Positions 1-6,740 of a stretch of 11,943 nt of DNA are shown piece after piece. The position numbers and the translations under genes are program-made. Source of the stretch: Burkholderiales bacterium (GTDB lineage: Bacteria > Pseudomonadota > Gammaproteobacteria > Burkholderiales > Thiobacillaceae); NCBI GenBank assembly GCA_005790965.1, contig SXTL01000022.1:1-11943 (forward strand). The letters are read 5' to 3'. The notes below the pieces were generated by a model. That model saw only the letters and a list, made by a program, of their open reading frames with translations. It made no database searches and was not told the origin of the DNA. Every line of letters begins with the position of its first letter. Position 1 is the stretch's first letter.

Positions 1-483
1 GTCCAGTTTGCTCATTGAGTTACCGAGGACCTCGGCGACGCGTGGTTCCATCTGGCCAGCCAGCAGCCCAGCGTTCAGGCGCGAGACCACGACTTGGCCG
101 TCGTCGCGGGCGTAAATCGAGACGCTACATGGCATAAGACCGGCCACATAGCGGGTAGCTTCGTTTTTAAGCAGGGGGATGGTGCTGCCGCCACTGGTGA
201 GTTCAAGAATGACAAGGCCGCCAGGTAGGTGTACACCTTTTTTGGCGATGCGCGCACCTAGGTCGATTTCTGTCAGCAGGTTCCAGCCGTCCTTGGCTAG
301 TTGGGCCTTAAGGCGGTTAACCGTGGTGGGAAAGTCGTGGGGGCTGACATCCTCGCGCACCACGGTGGGCAGATTGGCCGGCAGGTTGGTCGGTGCAGCG
401 GGAGCAGCGTGGATAGTTAATGCGGGTATAGCTAGGAGCAGGGCCAGCGCCATGCGGCGGCTGTGTGGGGTGAGGAGTTTCAT
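1..483 (-). CDS. Exported DUF302-domain protein (C-terminus cut by window edge)
   Basis: The open frame starts at an ATG complementary to 481-483 and runs off the left edge after 161 codons without a stop, so the C-terminus is missing. Residues 1-27 look like a Sec signal peptide: a basic start (MKLLTPHSRR), a hydrophobic core (MALALLLAIPALTI) and small residues with a likely cleavage near IHA/AAP. The mature part resembles DUF302: a helix-like stretch with VNRLKAQLAKDGWNLL, then a DLGARIAKKG strand region, LVILELTSG, a central MPCSVSIYARDDGQVVVSRLN and VAEVLGNSM. DUF302 proteins are small soluble domains of unknown biochemical role, often periplasmic in proteobacteria, and the retained Cys in MPC is typical. 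The gene lies downstream of rimO on the same strand but is separated by 107 bp with its own possible promoter, so it is probably transcribed separately. The family call is from recognition of sequence pattern; the function is unknown. Confidence 0.8.
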   Translation of the reverse strand, partial: MKLLTPHSRRMALALLLAIPALTIHAAPAAPTNLPANLPTVVREDVSPHDFPTTVNRLKAQLAKDGWNLLTEIDLGARIAKKGVHLPGGLVILELTSGGSTIPLLKNEATRYVAGLMPCSVSIYARDDGQVVVSRLNAGLLAGQMEPRVAEVLGNSMSKLD

Positions 484-507
484 GGCTGGGGCCTCGGGTT
501 GATAGCG

Positions 508-537
508 TTTAAAAAACCATGCGTCTTAACTGGTCAA
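508..537 (-). promoter_or_regulatory. Possible sigma70 promoter for the DUF302 gene
   Basis: On the minus strand a TTGACC (complement of 532-537, one mismatch to TTGACA) is followed after 18 bp by TTTAAA (508-513), or after 17 bp by TTTTAA. The expected transcript start lies about 15-20 nt before the ATG at 483, and a GAGG stretch sits in that leader. Only the motifs support this; the -10 is weak. Confidence 0.35.
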
Positions 538-590
538 TGAACTTTTTCTGTTGCGCAGATTAAGCGGGTTGTAGTTGTAACGCAACTTTT

Positions 591-1904
591 TCAAACCGGT
601 CGCCCCCACAGGTCGTAGTCGTCGCTGCGGGTGACGCGAACTTTGACGAAGTCGCCGGGTTTGAGGCCTTGGCCTTGGGCGATGTGGACGACGCCGTCGA
701 TCTCCGGCGCATCGGCATAGCTGCGGCCGGTGGCGCGGCCTTTGTGAACGGCGTCGATGAGCACGGTGAGTTCCTGCCCAAGGCGGGCTTTGAGTTTCAT
801 GGCGCTGATGTCGGCTTGGTGATTCATGAATCGTTCCAGGCGGTCTTGCTGAATGTCCGGGTCCACGGGGTCAGGCAGCGCGTTGGCGGCTGCGCCTTCG
901 ACCGGCGAATAAGCAAAGGCGCCGACGCGGTCGAGTTGCGCCTCTGACAGAAAATCGAGCAGTTGGTCGAAATCGTCTTCGGTCTCGCCGGGAAAACCGA
1001 CGATGAAGGTGCTGCGGATGACCAGTTCGGGGCAGATTGCGCGCCATTTTTCGATGCGGCGCAGGGTGCCTTCGATGTCGCCCGGGCGTTTCATGGCTTT
1101 CAGGATGCGCGGGCTGGCGTGTTGGAAGGGCACATCCAGATAGGGCAGGATTTTGCCTTCGGCCATGAGCGGCAGCACGGCGTCGACGCTGGGATACGGG
1201 TACACATAATGGAGGCGCACCCAAATGCCGAGCTTGCCGAGTTCTTCGGCCAGGGTGTGCATCCGGGTCTTGATCGGGCGGCCGTGGTGAAAGCCGCTGC
1301 GGTATTTGACATCGACGCCGGAGGCGCTGGTGTCTTGCGAGATGACCAGCACTTCCTTGACGCCGGCCTGGGCCAGGGCTTCGGCCTCGGCCAGCACTTC
1401 GTTGATCGGGCGCGAGACCAGATCGCCGCGCAAGGACGGGATGATGCAGAACGAACAGCGGTGGTTACAGCCTTCGGAGATCTTTAGCCAGGCGTAATGC
1501 CGGGGCGAGAGTTTCAGGCCGCCGGGCGGAACGAGGTCGGTAAAGGGGTCGTGCGGACGGGGCAGTTGGGCGTGCACGGCGGTCATGACTTCGTCTAGCG
1601 CGTGCGGGCCGGTGATGGCCAGCACCCCGGGATGGGCGTTGCGAATGACTTCGGCGCGCGCACCTAGACAGCCGGTTACGATGACTTTGCCGTTCTCGGC
1701 CAGGGCCTCGCCGATGGCGTCGAGCGATTCTTGCACCGCGCTGTCAATGAAGCCGCAGGTGTTGACCACCACGACATCGGCGCCGGCGTAGGTGTCGGAC
1801 ATGGCATAGCCTTCGGCGCGCAACTGGGTGAGGATGCGCTCGGCATCGACCGTGGCCTTGGGGCAGCCGAGGGAGACCATGCCCACGCGTTTCATTTTTG
1901 ACAT
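591..1904 (-). CDS. rimO: Ribosomal protein S12 methylthiotransferase RimO
   Basis: RimO is a radical-SAM enzyme with two Fe-S clusters that adds a methylthio group to the beta-carbon of a conserved aspartate of ribosomal protein S12. The 437-residue product matches the usual ~440. The N-terminal MTTase domain carries its three cluster cysteines at C14 (SLGCPK), C50 (NTCGF) and C79 (TGCLG). The radical-SAM domain has the CxxxCxxC motif at C146/C150/C153 (EGCNHRCSFC), and the C-terminal TRAM-like domain ends in YDLWGRPV. I chose the ATG at 1904 (MSKMKR), which aligns with the MSK start of E. coli RimO as I recall it. The ATG at 1910 is nearly equivalent. The frame is open further up to 2048, but the extension is not RimO-like and a TACAAT -10 box at 1933-1938 would lie inside it. 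No clear Shine-Dalgarno is visible. All catalytic residues are intact. Confidence 0.97.
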   Translation of the reverse strand: MSKMKRVGMVSLGCPKATVDAERILTQLRAEGYAMSDTYAGADVVVVNTCGFIDSAVQESLDAIGEALAENGKVIVTGCLGARAEVIRNAHPGVLAITGPHALDEVMTAVHAQLPRPHDPFTDLVPPGGLKLSPRHYAWLKISEGCNHRCSFCIIPSLRGDLVSRPINEVLAEAEALAQAGVKEVLVISQDTSASGVDVKYRSGFHHGRPIKTRMHTLAEELGKLGIWVRLHYVYPYPSVDAVLPLMAEGKILPYLDVPFQHASPRILKAMKRPGDIEGTLRRIEKWRAICPELVIRSTFIVGFPGETEDDFDQLLDFLSEAQLDRVGAFAYSPVEGAAANALPDPVDPDIQQDRLERFMNHQADISAMKLKARLGQELTVLIDAVHKGRATGRSYADAPEIDGVVHIAQGQGLKPGDFVKVRVTRSDDYDLWGRPV

Positions 1905-1932
1905 AGACATTTCTATCGTTTGGAGTGCGCTC

Positions 1933-1938
1933 ATTGTA
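1933..1938 (-). promoter_or_regulatory. Likely -10 box of rimO
   Basis: The minus strand reads TACAAT here, one mismatch from TATAAT. A start about 7 nt downstream (near 1926) would give a leader of about 16-22 nt to the ATGs at 1910 or 1904. No good -35 is seen at the proper distance. The position argues against RimO starts further upstream, such as 1934 or 2048. Confidence 0.4.
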
Positions 1939-1994
1939 AGACAGGCGGTGCGGCGTCGAATGACGATTTGGGGCCCACGGCGTGTCGTCCCGAA

Positions 1995-2008
1995 CTGATA
2001 TTTATCAA
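1995..2008 (+). promoter_or_regulatory. FNR/DNR-type binding site
   Basis: The bases CTGAT-ATTT-ATCAA match the FNR-family consensus TTGAT-N4-ATCAA at nine of ten defined positions. The centre (between 2001 and 2002) is about 68 bp before the ATG at 2070. If the site acts in the class II position (-41.5), transcription would start near 2043, and a TATACG sequence at 2034-2039 could serve as the -10. The genes downstream (DUF2249, hemerythrin domain, polytopic membrane protein) are of the kind controlled by FNR, NnrR or DNR in denitrifying proteobacteria. Which regulator binds cannot be told from the site. Confidence 0.65.
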
Positions 2009-2069
2009 GGCTATTCCCCTTCTGGGCAACGAATATACGAGGCCTCACAACCTTATCTGAGAGCCTTCA

Positions 2070-2354
2070 ATGACCTTGCAGCACACGATCAATATCCCGG
2101 TTCACAACCACAATCGCGCCGATGGCATCTACGCCTTTGACGCGCGCGGCATCGCCAAGCGCTTTCGCCACGCGGCCATTTTTGGCGCCTTGGACAGCCT
2201 GATGCCGGGCGAGCGCATGCGCTTCGTCAATGACCACAACCCCCTGCCCCTGCTGCAACAGATGCAGGCCCGTTACGGCGAGCGCGTCGAGATCAATTAT
2301 CTCGAACAAGGGGCCGACGGCGTCATGATCGACTTCATCGTCAAAGGCGCCTGA
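2070..2354 (+). CDS. DUF2249-domain protein
   Basis: This is a small soluble protein of 94 residues. It has the hallmarks of DUF2249: an early acidic/glycine motif FDARG (23-27), a central helix with LDSLMPGERMRFVNDHNPLPLLQ (the conserved NDH-x-P-x-PLL signature, a SirA/TusA-like fold), and a C-terminal strand ending in MIDFIVKGA. The biochemical role of DUF2249 is not established. Family knowledge places it repeatedly beside or fused to hemerythrin domains and in nitric-oxide or denitrification gene sets. Here it is the first gene of a tight cluster: only 7 bp separate its stop from the hemerythrin-domain gene, and an FNR-like box lies about 60 bp upstream. The start at 2070 is preceded by GAGAG at a suitable distance. 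The family call is firm and the function is inferred from context only. Confidence 0.85.
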   Translation: MTLQHTINIPVHNHNRADGIYAFDARGIAKRFRHAAIFGALDSLMPGERMRFVNDHNPLPLLQQMQARYGERVEINYLEQGADGVMIDFIVKGA

Positions 2355-2361
2355 GGCAGCC

Positions 2362-2820
2362 ATGGCCCGGATCGCCGATTACCTCAGTGAGGACCACGGC
2401 CACTGCGACGACCTGTTTGTGGCCGCCGAAAACGCTGTTAGCACGGCCGACTGGGCGCTGGCGCAATCGGCCTTCACCCACTTCAAAAACGCCACACTGT
2501 GCCACCTGGCGCGGGAAGAGGTCGTTCTCTTTCCGGCCTTTGAAAGCACTTCCGGAATGGTGGCTGGGCCAACCCAAGTCATGCGCATGGAGCACACCGA
2601 GATGCGCGATACCCTGGCCGCCATGGAAGAAAGTCTGCTGCAGCACGATAGCAAGGCGTTTCTGGGCCTGTCCGAGACCCTGCTGATGCTGATGCGACAA
2701 CACAATATCAAGGAAGAACAAATCCTCTACCGCATGTGCGATCAAATGTTGGCCGGGGACGCTGACAACCTCGTTGAACGCATGGCGGCGGTCACACCGG
2801 GAGCCGCAGCCCAAGCCTGA
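2362..2820 (+). CDS. Hemerythrin HHE-domain protein (possible NO/O2-responsive di-iron protein)
   Basis: The 152-residue product is a single four-helix hemerythrin-like domain. Candidate di-iron ligands are in the expected order: H12 or H14 (DHGHCD), H48 and E52 (HLAREE, an HxxxE motif), H78 (MEHTEM), H114 and E118 (RQHNIKEEQ, a second HxxxE). Proteins of this class include YtfE/RIC-type iron-sulfur repair proteins and oxygen or NO sensors, but this one lacks the extra N-terminal ScdA-type domain, so it should not be called YtfE. Two cysteines (C15, C47) lie beside ligands H14 and H48, and a third (C126) is in the last helix. The start ATG at 2362 has GAGG at 2353-2356, overlapping the stop of the previous gene, which implies translational coupling. 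It sits between the DUF2249 gene and a membrane protein under a probable FNR/DNR-type promoter, so a role in nitrosative or low-oxygen stress is inferred. Confidence 0.88.
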   Translation: MARIADYLSEDHGHCDDLFVAAENAVSTADWALAQSAFTHFKNATLCHLAREEVVLFPAFESTSGMVAGPTQVMRMEHTEMRDTLAAMEESLLQHDSKAFLGLSETLLMLMRQHNIKEEQILYRMCDQMLAGDADNLVERMAAVTPGAAAQA

Positions 2821-2825
2821 TTTTC

Positions 2826-4097
2826 ATGCAACCCGTCACTGGTCTGTCGTACGAACAAGGGCCGCCTTTGGGTGTGCCGCTGGGCTTTTTCCAGTCGGCC
2901 ACATTGTTCTTGCTGCTGGCCGCCCTCGCTGGCCTGTTGGCGAGCCTCTGGCCGGATTCCTTGACCAGTCGCTGGTCCCCTGCGGTGCTGGCCATCACCC
3001 ATTTATTGACTTTGGGTTTTCTCGGCTTGGTTATGGTGGGGGCCATGCTGCAAATGCTGCCTGTCTTGCTGGGCGTTACGGTTAAGGTACGCCCGTTCTG
3101 GGCTCAGGCCGCACGCCACGGCCTGAGTGCCGGCACTTTATTACTCGCGCTCGGACTGGGGCTCGGCGACCGCATTTTGCTGATTGGGGCCGCCACGATG
3201 CTTGGCCTCAGCCTGCTAAGCCTTTTGCCCGGCTTTACCCGCGCTCTGTTTTTCAGCCGGGCTCGCACTTCCCTGACCTGGCCCTATCGCAAGGCCTGGC
3301 TCGCCCTCTGGGTAACTTTTATCCTGGGACTCAGCCTCGCCCTTGGATTGGCGGGGCTATGGCCCCTCGCAGACCCCATCGGCTTGACCCATCTTCACCT
3401 GATCTGGGGACTCGCCGGCTGGGTGTTGTTGCTCATCATCGCTTCGGCCTATCAAGTCATCCCCATGCTGCAACTGACCCCGCCGTATCCGGCTCGGGTC
3501 AGCCGTAGCCTAACCTGGTTGCTCTTCACCGGGCTGCTCCTTGATAGCCTCGGCGCAAGCACGATGGGTGCTGTGATCCTCGCCATGACGGCCCTGATTT
3601 TTTCCCTCAGCACCTTGTGGATACAACACCGACGGCGGCGCAAAGTGGTGGATGAAACGATGTCATTCTGGCGTCTCGGCATGGTCAGCCTGGCCCTGTG
3701 CGCCCTGCTCCTGCCGGTCACCGGCCAACTTACCGAGTCTCTCGTCGACCCCGCCCAAACCAGCCTCGGGATTCTCTTTCTGATTGGTTTCGCAAGCTCG
3801 GTCGTGATGGGCATGCTGTACAAGATCCTGCCCTTCCTGGCCTGGTTTCACCTGCGCACGCAAACCGGGGCGCCCTCCAGCCAGATTCCCAACATGAAGC
3901 AGTTCATCCCGGACCGTCAACAACGCCAACACTTTTGGCTACATCTGCTCAGCGTTGTTTTGCTCTTGCCGATGCCCTTTCTGCCCGGCCCTTTCGCCCT
4001 CCTGGGCTGGGCATTCCTCACGCTGTCGGCTTTTCAGCTGCTACGCCACATCGACGCGGTCAAGCGCTCCTTCCTAGCTCACGGCGGGCGCCTTTAG
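2826..4097 (+). CDS. Polytopic membrane protein, NnrS / heme-copper-oxidase-subunit-I-like
   Basis: The 423-residue product is strongly hydrophobic with about 11-12 predicted membrane segments (for example 21-42, 54-83, 99-113, 158-180, 188-213, 228-266, 313-340, 370-404). Conserved-looking histidines lie in membrane segments: H59 (ITHLLTLGF), H189 and H191 (THLHLIWGL), and H342 (WFHL). Three segments end in a similar motif: LQMLPVL (75-81), YQVIPML (209-215) and YKILPFL (332-338). This pattern resembles the NnrS and heme-copper oxidase subunit I-like membrane proteins found in denitrification gene sets, where histidines bind heme or metal. I do not recognise a named orthologue and would not assign a symbol. 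The gene follows the hemerythrin gene by 5 bp, so the three genes are very probably one transcript. No good Shine-Dalgarno is visible, suggesting coupled translation. It ends 18 bp from the convergent recN. Confidence 0.7.
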   Translation: MQPVTGLSYEQGPPLGVPLGFFQSATLFLLLAALAGLLASLWPDSLTSRWSPAVLAITHLLTLGFLGLVMVGAMLQMLPVLLGVTVKVRPFWAQAARHGLSAGTLLLALGLGLGDRILLIGAATMLGLSLLSLLPGFTRALFFSRARTSLTWPYRKAWLALWVTFILGLSLALGLAGLWPLADPIGLTHLHLIWGLAGWVLLLIIASAYQVIPMLQLTPPYPARVSRSLTWLLFTGLLLDSLGASTMGAVILAMTALIFSLSTLWIQHRRRRKVVDETMSFWRLGMVSLALCALLLPVTGQLTESLVDPAQTSLGILFLIGFASSVVMGMLYKILPFLAWFHLRTQTGAPSSQIPNMKQFIPDRQQRQHFWLHLLSVVLLLPMPFLPGPFALLGWAFLTLSAFQLLRHIDAVKRSFLAHGGRL

Positions 4098-4115
4098 AAA
4101 ACGCGCAATACCCTG

Positions 4116-5780
4116 TTAAGCGGCGGCCGCTTTCCCTATTAGCTCACTGGCGTGTTGACGCGTTGTCTCGGTTATTTCCAAGCCGCCCAACATGCGGGCG
4201 ATCTCGTCGATGCGGGCGGCGGCGCTCAGCGGCTGCACCACCGTCGTAGCCTGCCCGGCTTCCAGCTTCTTGCTTACCGCAAACTGATAGTCGGCGGCAG
4301 CAGCCACCTGGGGCAAATGGGTCACGCAGATCACTTGCCGTCCGCGCCCCAGTGCCGCCAGCTTTTGCCCAAGCACGCTGGCCACGCGGCCGCCGATTCC
4401 GGCATCGACCTCGTCAAATACCAGCGTATCGCTGCCCTTGTCTGCCGCCAACACCGTCTGCAGGGCCAGCCCAATGCGTGATAACTCGCCGCCCGAAGCG
4501 GTCTGTGCCAAGGGTTTCAGGCCTTGTCCGGCATGCGGCGCTACTTGAAAAGTCACACTATCCTGACCCTGCGGCCCGGCCAGGCCACGCTCGACCACAA
4601 TCTCCAAACGGCCACCCGCCATGGCCAGTTCCTGCATTACCGCGGTCACGGCGCCGGCCAGCGGCGCAGCGCCGTGCGCCCGCGCCGTGCTGAGGGCATC
4701 GGCAGCGCGCTGCCATTGCCTCTCAGCCTCGTTCGCTGCCAGCTGCAGGGCCTGCAGGTCGGCGCTGGCCTGGGCCTCGGCCAGCCGTTGTTGCGCCGTC
4801 ACGAACAATTCCGGCAGGGCATCGACGGCCACCTGATGGCGCCGCGCCGTCGCGCTGATGTCGGCCATCCGCGTCTCGATCTGACTCAGGGCCTGCGGGT
4901 CGATCTCGATCCGTTCCGCGTAACGATTAAGACTGCGGGCCGCTTCTTCAAGTTCAGCCGTGGCACTGTCAAGCAAGGCCTGGGTCTCGGCCAGCTGAGG
5001 GTCAATCTCAACCAAACTGACCAGCCGCTGGCGCACGCCACTCAAGCGCGTCAGGGTGGCCATCTCATCGCCTGCAAGCTCCGTGGCCACGGCCTGGCTT
5101 CCCGCCAGCAAGTCGGCGGCGTGCGCAAGGCGACTGTGCTCAACTTGAATTTGCGCCCATTCCTCCGCCGGCAAAGCCAGGCGCTGCAGGTCATCTGCCA
5201 CCCATTGCCACTGTGCCAGCACCTGAGCCAGCGTCTCGCCCTGACGAGTCGCCTCGGCCAGACTGTGCTCGGCCGCCTTCCAGGTCCGCCAAGTTACCGC
5301 CAATGCCGCCGCGTCTGCCGCCAGACCCAGAGCCTCGTCGAGGATCTCCATCTGCCGGGCCGGTTTCAACAGGGAGTAATGGGCGTGCTGACCATGAATG
5401 TCAATCAAGAATTCGCCCAAGGCCTTGAGCTGGGCTTGGGTCACGCTAACACCGTTGATCTGGGCACGCGAACGGCCGCCGGTCTCTACGACCCGCCGCA
5501 CCAAGCACACACCGGGGTCGCCGGCCAGGTCCTGGGCGCGTAGCCAAAGCGCCGCCGGGCCCTCGTCGGGAAAAGAAAACTCCGCCGCAATCTCGGCCCG
5601 CTCGGCACCTTGGCGAATGAGGTCGCCTTCGGCACGCCCGCCCAGGGCCAGATTCAGCGCCCCCAACAGGATGGATTTTCCCGCTCCGGTCTCGCCGGTC
5701 AGAACCCCGAAGCCCGACGCAAAGGCCAGGTCCAGCCGATGGACCAAAACAAAATCACGGATCGTGAGGGACAGCAGCAT
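4116..5780 (-). CDS. recN: DNA repair protein RecN
   Basis: RecN is an SMC-like ATPase that acts in the cytoplasm on DNA double-strand breaks, helping RecA-dependent recombination. The 554 residues match the usual ~550. The N-terminal ATPase half carries Walker A GETGAGKS at 29-36. A long central region rich in Ala, Leu, Glu and Gln (about 150-370) fits the coiled-coil arms. The C-terminal half has the ABC signature SGGELSR at 429-435, Walker B VFDEVDAGIGG with D456 and E457, and the switch histidine in CVTHLPQ (H488). All are intact. The start at 5780 (MLLSLTIRDF) is the family start; there is no obvious Shine-Dalgarno. Its ATG lies 6 bp after the nadK stop, so it is probably co-transcribed and translationally coupled with nadK. 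I saw no LexA box before nadK or recN, so SOS control is not evident. Confidence 0.97.
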   Translation of the reverse strand: MLLSLTIRDFVLVHRLDLAFASGFGVLTGETGAGKSILLGALNLALGGRAEGDLIRQGAERAEIAAEFSFPDEGPAALWLRAQDLAGDPGVCLVRRVVETGGRSRAQINGVSVTQAQLKALGEFLIDIHGQHAHYSLLKPARQMEILDEALGLAADAAALAVTWRTWKAAEHSLAEATRQGETLAQVLAQWQWVADDLQRLALPAEEWAQIQVEHSRLAHAADLLAGSQAVATELAGDEMATLTRLSGVRQRLVSLVEIDPQLAETQALLDSATAELEEAARSLNRYAERIEIDPQALSQIETRMADISATARRHQVAVDALPELFVTAQQRLAEAQASADLQALQLAANEAERQWQRAADALSTARAHGAAPLAGAVTAVMQELAMAGGRLEIVVERGLAGPQGQDSVTFQVAPHAGQGLKPLAQTASGGELSRIGLALQTVLAADKGSDTLVFDEVDAGIGGRVASVLGQKLAALGRGRQVICVTHLPQVAAAADYQFAVSKKLEAGQATTVVQPLSAAARIDEIARMLGGLEITETTRQHASELIGKAAAA

Positions 5781-5786
5781 CGCAGA

Positions 5787-6659
5787 TCAGAGCTTTTCGC
5801 CCCAATGAAGTTTCTGTCGCAGGGTGTCGTAGTAATTGTGGTTGATGGGGTGAAGCAGGCGCACGGTATTGGCGGCGCGACGAACAATGACTCGCTGACC
5901 AACACTCAAGTCAAAATGGTCCTGACCATCAAAATGCACCCGCGCATCGGCGGCATGGATCAGGTTAATCTCAATCTCGAAGTGACTGTTGACCGCAATC
6001 GGTCGGGCCGACAGGGTGTGCGGACAAATCGGTGCCAAGACCACCGCTTCCAGGGTCGGGTGAAGGATGGGGCCGCCCGCCGACAGAGCGTACGCCGTCG
6101 AACCGGTGGGAGTGGCCACCACTAGACCATCGGCGCGCTGGCTGTACACGAACTGACCGTCGATATAGACCTCAAACTCAATCAGGCGACCCATGGCCCC
6201 CTTGCTGACTACCACATCGTTGAAGGCATGCGTTGCCAGCAGTTGACTGTCGCCATCCTCAACGCGGCAGTCAAACAGGATGCGCTCCTCAATCTGGTGT
6301 TCCCCGCCCAACATCTCCTGCAGGGTTTGGATCATGGTATCTACGGAGACATCAGCCAGAAAACCCAGACGGCCTTGATTGACCCCGATCAGCGGCACTT
6401 GATAATCCGCAATCCGGCGCGCCATATGCAGCATGGTGCCATCGCCGCCCAGCACGATGGCCAAATCGGCCTGGGCGCCAATCTCTTCGAAACTGACCAG
6501 GCGCGCATCGCCCGCACCACAAAGCCCAACCGTCTCGGGCATCACCAAAACTTCATAGCCCGCTCGGGTCAACCAAGCATTGAGACGCGTTAGTGAACCG
6601 CAAGCGACCGCGCTCTCATATTTGCCTACTAATGCAATGGTCTTGAAAAGTGTGGACAT
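5787..6659 (-). CDS. nadK: NAD kinase
   Basis: NAD kinase phosphorylates NAD to NADP using ATP and is the only route to NADP in most bacteria. The 290-residue product has normal family length. The diagnostic GGDGT is at 71-75, followed by the NDVVV motif and the glycine-rich region with TPTGSTAYALSAGGPI, and later HFDGQD near the C-terminus. The start at 6659 (MSTLFKTIALVGKYES) fits the family N-terminus. A perfect TATAAT lies on the minus strand at 6668-6673, so the transcript should begin within a few bases of the ATG, implying a leaderless or nearly leaderless message; no Shine-Dalgarno is possible in that case. recN follows after 6 bp. The gene is divergent from hrcA across 81 bp. Confidence 0.97.
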   Translation of the reverse strand: MSTLFKTIALVGKYESAVACGSLTRLNAWLTRAGYEVLVMPETVGLCGAGDARLVSFEEIGAQADLAIVLGGDGTMLHMARRIADYQVPLIGVNQGRLGFLADVSVDTMIQTLQEMLGGEHQIEERILFDCRVEDGDSQLLATHAFNDVVVSKGAMGRLIEFEVYIDGQFVYSQRADGLVVATPTGSTAYALSAGGPILHPTLEAVVLAPICPHTLSARPIAVNSHFEIEINLIHAADARVHFDGQDHFDLSVGQRVIVRRAANTVRLLHPINHNYYDTLRQKLHWGEKL

Positions 6660-6667
6660 AGCGTAGG

Positions 6668-6698
6668 ATTATAGGGGCTGAAATAACGAAACTGACAA
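6668..6698 (-). promoter_or_regulatory. nadK-recN promoter
   Basis: The minus strand carries TATAAT at 6668-6673, an exact -10 consensus, and TTGTCA at 6693-6698 (one mismatch to TTGACA) with a 19 bp spacer, slightly long. The expected start is around 6661, one to three bases before the nadK ATG at 6659. The -10 is convincing; the -35 is only plausible. Confidence 0.6.
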
Positions 6699-6712
6699 AC
6701 CAACCAAGATAC

Positions 6713-6728
6713 GGCGCCACCCGGCGCC
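6713..6728 (+). other. GC-rich inverted repeat in hrcA leader
   Basis: GGCGCC, a 4-base spacer ACCC, then GGCGCC form a perfect 6-bp stem that ends 12 bases before the hrcA ATG at 6741. In mRNA it would make a stable hairpin just ahead of the weak ribosome-binding stretch AGAGA (6732-6736). It is not a terminator, as there is no T-run, and it is not a CIRCE element. Because each half is itself self-complementary, it could equally be a chance GC-rich pattern. Confidence 0.4.
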
Positions 6729-6740
6729 CAACAGAGACCT

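Noticed and set aside
573..591. Hairpin AGTTG-TAACG-CAACT followed by T5 as a terminator
   Set aside because: The T-run is on the plus strand, whereas both flanking genes are on the minus strand, so it cannot terminate rimO; the stem is only 5 bp.
1904..2048. Longer RimO starting at 2048
   Set aside because: The extra 48 residues are Arg-rich and unlike RimO, and they would cover the candidate rimO -10 box and the FNR-like site.
2341..2814. Minus-strand open frame opposite the hemerythrin gene
   Set aside because: The plus strand encodes a complete hemerythrin domain with ligands in order; the reverse frame has no motif and no separate promoter.
4118..4132. Inverted repeat AAGCGG-CGG-CCGCTT near the end of recN as a two-way terminator for the convergent genes
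   Set aside because: It encodes the last alanine codons of RecN and is followed by TTTCCC rather than a T-run; the 6-bp stem in a GC-rich coding end is probably chance.
4524..5543. Long plus-strand open frame (339 codons) opposite recN
   Set aside because: It is a shadow of recN: composition is unlike a normal protein (rich in Gln, Arg, Gly), there is no recognisable motif, and the opposite strand holds an intact RecN with all motifs.
6660..6740. CIRCE element or sigma32 promoter in the nadK/hrcA gap
   Set aside because: I scanned for TTAGCACTC/GAGTGCTAA arms and for CTTGAA...CCCCAT-type boxes; neither is present at usable quality.
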